A stretch of DNA of 64,000 nt from Pseudopedobacter sp037968815 (lineage in GTDB: Bacteria; Bacteroidota; Bacteroidia; Sphingobacteriales; Sphingobacteriaceae): contig JBBKWF010000012.1 of the NCBI GenBank assembly GCA_037968815.1, forward strand, positions 62,001 to 126,000, in the 5' to 3' direction. Position numbers and translations under genes: made by a program. The notes under the pieces were generated by a model that saw only the letters and a list, made by a program, of their open reading frames with translations, made no database searches and was not told the DNA's origin. This document shows, piece after piece, positions 61,162-64,000 of the stretch. Position 1 is the first letter of the stretch. The number at the start of each line of letters is the position of its first letter.

Positions 61162-62287
61162 AAGCATATTAAACTATAAGGATTTACCAAACGATGATTT
61201 AGAATTAGAGGATATTGCTAACCCTAAATTTAAGAATAAATATTTTTATTTAGAAGAAGCTTACAAACTTTATAAGGCCGCAAATAAAAATCATATAGCT
61301 GACTATATATTGAGAGACAAAAATTTTAATGAAAAATTCTTTAAAATTAGTCCAGAAGAACTGAATTTTGATGACGTTAATCCTGTAAAAATACAGGAAC
61401 TAACAGTAAAAACAAGTCTTGAAAACTTAAGTTCTCCTAGAATTGCCTTTGCAAATACTGAAGTTAAAGAAGAAAATATTGTACGTAGCATGCGAGGCGA
61501 TGCAAATCTTGATAAAGTGCGTTATAAAAAATTGGCTTCAATCTTGAAGAAGGCTAGAAAAGAGAAAGCAGATGTTTTATTATTTCCAGAATGCTTTATA
61601 CCTATTAACCTTCTTTCAAGTATTGTGAGATATTCTGAAAGAAACCAATGCCTAACTATTACGGGACTCGAGCATCTTAAAATACATAAAACAGCCTTTA
61701 ATTTTATTATAACAATTTTACCTGTTAAAATCGATGGTATTAAAGATTCTATTGTAGTTTTTAGAATTAAAAACCACTATTCACCTGGGGAAGAGTTTTT
61801 AGCAGGTAAAAATCATTTGGTAATTCCTAAACCTAAGCCTTATAGATATGATATTTTTAATTGGAGGAATATCTATTTTTCTTCATTTTATTGTTTTGAA
61901 TTAGCCAATTCTTTACATAGAAGTTTGTTTAAAGGCAAAATAGATTTATTGGTGGCAGTAGAGTGGAATAGAGATACAAATTACTTTTCAAATATTGTTG
62001 AGGCCAGTAGTAGAGATTTACATGTTTTTGTCGCTCAAGTTAATACAAGTCAATATGGAGATACACGTTTAACTCAACCTGTAGATACAAATGGTAAAGA
62101 TATTCTTAAATTAAAGGGCGGTATTAATGATGCTATTTTGATAGCAAGTATCAATATTGATAAATTAAGAGAGTTCCAAAGACAAAAGATTATAACTTCA
62201 GAAGTCACAGGAGATTTTAAACCATTACCTCCTGATTTTTCTTTTGATGATGTAATGAAACGGATAAAAAATAAATCGATATTTTAA
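61154..62287 (+). CDS. Nitrilase-fold (C-N hydrolase) protein, partner of the reverse transcriptase
   Basis: A 377-aa protein. The first 90 or so residues are a charged extension; from about 95 (PRIAFANTEVKEE) to 335 lies a nitrilase domain. The catalytic triad is complete: Glu 146 in LLFPECFIPI, Lys 206 in FRIKNHYSPGEEF and Cys 247 in SSFYCFELAN, followed by LLVAVEWNRDTNYFSNIVEASSRDLHVFVAQVNTSQYGDTRL. The start overlaps the reverse transcriptase stop as ATGAGTAA, in the +1 frame relative to it, and the stop abuts the hsdM ATG directly. In DRT1 the nitrilase is needed for antiphage defence. The substrate is unknown; a metabolic amidase is unlikely in this setting. Confidence 0.88.
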   Translation: MSKSILNYKDLPNDDLELEDIANPKFKNKYFYLEEAYKLYKAANKNHIADYILRDKNFNEKFFKISPEELNFDDVNPVKIQELTVKTSLENLSSPRIAFANTEVKEENIVRSMRGDANLDKVRYKKLASILKKARKEKADVLLFPECFIPINLLSSIVRYSERNQCLTITGLEHLKIHKTAFNFIITILPVKIDGIKDSIVVFRIKNHYSPGEEFLAGKNHLVIPKPKPYRYDIFNWRNIYFSSFYCFELANSLHRSLFKGKIDLLVAVEWNRDTNYFSNIVEASSRDLHVFVAQVNTSQYGDTRLTQPVDTNGKDILKLKGGINDAILIASINIDKLREFQRQKIITSEVTGDFKPLPPDFSFDDVMKRIKNKSIF

Positions 62288-63766
62288 ATGGCAAATAACG
62301 CATCAAGCATCGTAAATAAAGTATGGGCATTCTGTAATACACTTCGGGACGATGGTGTGGGTTATGGAGATTATTTAGAGCAACTCACTTACCTGCTCTT
62401 TTTAAAAATGGCAGATGAATATACCAAGCCACCTTACGGCAGAAGCATGCCTATCCCAGATGAATACAGTTGGGAAACGCTCACCAGTAAATCGGGAGCG
62501 GAGCTGGAAAGTCATTATACCATTTTGTTAAGAGAACTGGGAAAAGACAAAGGTGTATTGGGTCAAATCTTCACCAAAAGTCAGAATAAAATACAAGATC
62601 CTGCAAAGCTGTATAAACTGATTGCTTTAATTAATGCAGAGCAATGGATTATGATGGGGGTGAAAGACAAGGGCGATATTTATGAGGGCTTGCTGGAAAA
62701 AAATGCAGAAGACACCAAAAGTGGTGCGGGTCAGTATTTTACTCCAAGACCTTTAATTAGAGCGATGGTAGAATGTCTACAACCCGAAGCCAATAAAACC
62801 ATTGCAGACCCTGCTTGTGGCACAGGTGGTTTCTTTTTAGCCGCTTATGACTGGTTGGTGGAACATCGTGATTTAGATAAGGAAGCTAAGGAGTTTTTAA
62901 AGTTCAATACTTTTCATGGCAATGAGATTGTGGCAGGTACACGTCGTCTGGCTTTAATGAATTTGTTTCTGCACAATATTGGAGATATAGATTCGGAGAC
63001 GGTGATTTCTCCAAACGATGCTCTAATAGCAGATACCGGAGTGAAATATGATTATGTGCTGGCTAACCCACCTTTCGGTAAAAAAAGCAGCATGACCTTT
63101 ACCAATGAAGAAGGTGAACAGGAGAAAGAAGATTTAACCTATAACCGTCAGGATTTTTGGGTTACCACTTCCAATAAACAGCTCAACTTTGTACAGCATA
63201 TCAAATCCATGCTCAAAACTACTGGGCAGGCTGCAGTCGTGTTACCGGACAATGTGTTGTTTGAAGGTGGCGTAGGAGAGACTGTCCGTAAAAAATTATT
63301 AGAGACCGCAGATTTACATACCATTTTAAGATTGCCTACAGGTATCTTTTATGCTAATGGCGTAAAAGCGAATGTATTATTTTGGGATGCCAAACCCGCC
63401 AATAAAGACCCATGGACAAAAGATGTTTGGGTGTATGATTACCGAACAAATGTGCATCATACCTTAAAGAAGAATCCGCTTAAATTAGAAGATTTAAAAG
63501 ATTTCATTGATTTATATCAAGCATCCAACCGAAATAAAAGAAAAGAGACTTATCATCCAGAAACCAATCCAGAAGGGAAGTGGCGTAAATTCAGCTATCA
63601 TGAAATCATCGCCAGAGATAAGACTTCTTTAGATATTACTTGGTTAAAGGATAAATCATTGGCAGATTTAGATAATCTTCCTGCGCCTGATGTATTGGCG
63701 GAAGAGATTGCAGAGAATTTAGCGGCTGCGTTAGCGAATTTCAAAACGATTGTTGGGAGTTTGTAA
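62288..63766 (+). CDS. hsdM: Type I restriction enzyme, modification subunit M
   Basis: HsdM methylates adenine in the target site and is the core of the HsdM2S complex. The 492-aa protein has an N-terminal helical domain (SSIVNKVWAFCNTLRDDGVGYGDYLEQLTYLLFLKM), the SAM-binding motif DPACGTGGFFLAAYDWL (near 174), the catalytic NPPFG (near 260), GQYFTPRPLIRAMVE before it, and a C-terminal tail that contacts HsdS. The ATG follows the nitrilase stop codon with no spacing (TAAATG). It is the last gene of the operon; the base composition matches hsdR better than the four genes between. Confidence 0.96.
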   Translation: MANNASSIVNKVWAFCNTLRDDGVGYGDYLEQLTYLLFLKMADEYTKPPYGRSMPIPDEYSWETLTSKSGAELESHYTILLRELGKDKGVLGQIFTKSQNKIQDPAKLYKLIALINAEQWIMMGVKDKGDIYEGLLEKNAEDTKSGAGQYFTPRPLIRAMVECLQPEANKTIADPACGTGGFFLAAYDWLVEHRDLDKEAKEFLKFNTFHGNEIVAGTRRLALMNLFLHNIGDIDSETVISPNDALIADTGVKYDYVLANPPFGKKSSMTFTNEEGEQEKEDLTYNRQDFWVTTSNKQLNFVQHIKSMLKTTGQAAVVLPDNVLFEGGVGETVRKKLLETADLHTILRLPTGIFYANGVKANVLFWDAKPANKDPWTKDVWVYDYRTNVHHTLKKNPLKLEDLKDFIDLYQASNRNKRKETYHPETNPEGKWRKFSYHEIIARDKTSLDITWLKDKSLADLDNLPAPDVLAEEIAENLAAALANFKTIVGSL

Positions 63767-64000
63767 GGATTATCATAATATTAATATCTGCCAAAAGTCA
63801 TGTTTTTATGACAATCTCCATGTCATTTTCATAATTTAACTAAATATTTACTGACAGGGTGTCATTTGCTGTTTTTTATTAAAAATTTATCCTAAAAGTA
63901 AAGGTTTTAAATATCTCTGTTTGTAACAAGAATAATAGAGTTTTGAACTAAAACACTTTTTGGTTCAATTTTTTACAAAGAGCTATGGCATAGTAACTGA
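63767..64000. other. Non-coding end of the window
   Basis: No reading frame is supported in this stretch. A small GTCAT...ATGAC hairpin (63797-63812) lies shortly behind the hsdM stop but has no T run, so it is a weak terminator candidate at best. The next gene must start outside the window. Confidence 0.5.

Noticed and set aside
61154..62287. Nitrilase gene as a housekeeping amidase
   Set aside because: It overlaps the RT gene and abuts hsdM, and it has an N-terminal extension not usual for metabolic amidases.
1..64000. tRNA, rRNA or riboswitch genes
   Set aside because: I looked through the intergenic stretches by eye and saw no tRNA cloverleaf, rRNA segment or known riboswitch core; a covariance-model search could still find one.

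Overview
The window comes from a low-G+C Bacteroidota chromosome, most likely Sphingobacteriaceae and close to Pedobacter. The signs are SusC/SusD outer-membrane pairs, Bacteroidota-type promoters (TTG, about 19 nt, TAnnTTTG), lipoprotein signals of the SCKK/ACKK type, a bifunctional hisB and hisIE, a DUF4783 protein and many interspersed palindromic repeats. No rRNA, tRNA or CRISPR array was found.

Region 1 (1-9.4 kb, minus strand) is a histidine operon: hisG, hisD, a lipoprotein gene, hisC, hisB, hisH, hisA, hisF and hisIE. It is preceded by a short leader peptide with four histidines (MKLILKPTHHLHHR) and a consensus promoter. Three things have entered the operon: a DUF559 nuclease-like gene now fused in frame to hisF, a ParE-type toxin-antitoxin pair, and an unrecognised lipoprotein. 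A WD40-repeat gene is cut by the left edge.

Region 2 (9.6-20.7 kb) is housekeeping: an ECF sigma factor with its anti-sigma factor, lipA, an orphan OmpR-type regulator, a TlpA-like thioredoxin lipoprotein, gatB, cydAB, dgkA, a SpmA/SpmB-like protein and mgsA.

Region 3 (20.7-40.2 kb) is a beta-mannan utilisation locus: AraC regulator, SusC, SusD, an IPT/TIG lipoprotein, GH26 mannanase, sodium symporter, GH130 phosphorylase and a cellobiose 2-epimerase-like enzyme. The gene set implies mannan to mannobiose outside the cell, import, epimerisation to mannosylglucose, and phosphorolysis. The locus lies between two direct repeats of roughly 550 bp. An S9 peptidase, an MFS transporter and a GH113 mannanase-like lipoprotein follow.

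Region 4 (40.4-49.9 kb) is more housekeeping: aldo/keto reductase, a PNPOx-like protein, a sirtuin, a Dph6-like ATPase, MsrC, a DUF2064 protein, gpmI, nadC, plsY and an M48 peptidase. Region 5 (49.9-53.7 kb) is a dense repeat zone with at least three copies of a composite element, one Fn3-like gene of higher G+C and a 42-bp tandem repeat.

Region 6 (53.9-63.8 kb) is the most interesting. It is a type I restriction-modification operon with the order hsdR, [743-bp insertion carrying a GxxExxY gene], an 87-aa unknown gene, hsdS, a reverse transcriptase, a nitrilase-fold hydrolase, hsdM. The reverse transcriptase (YVDD motif) and nitrilase (E-K-C triad intact) resemble the two halves of the RT-nitrilase fusion of the UG1/DRT1 antiphage system. 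Here they are separate, overlapping genes inside the hsd operon. A palindromic repeat also lies in frame inside hsdS and forms the linker between its two halves.
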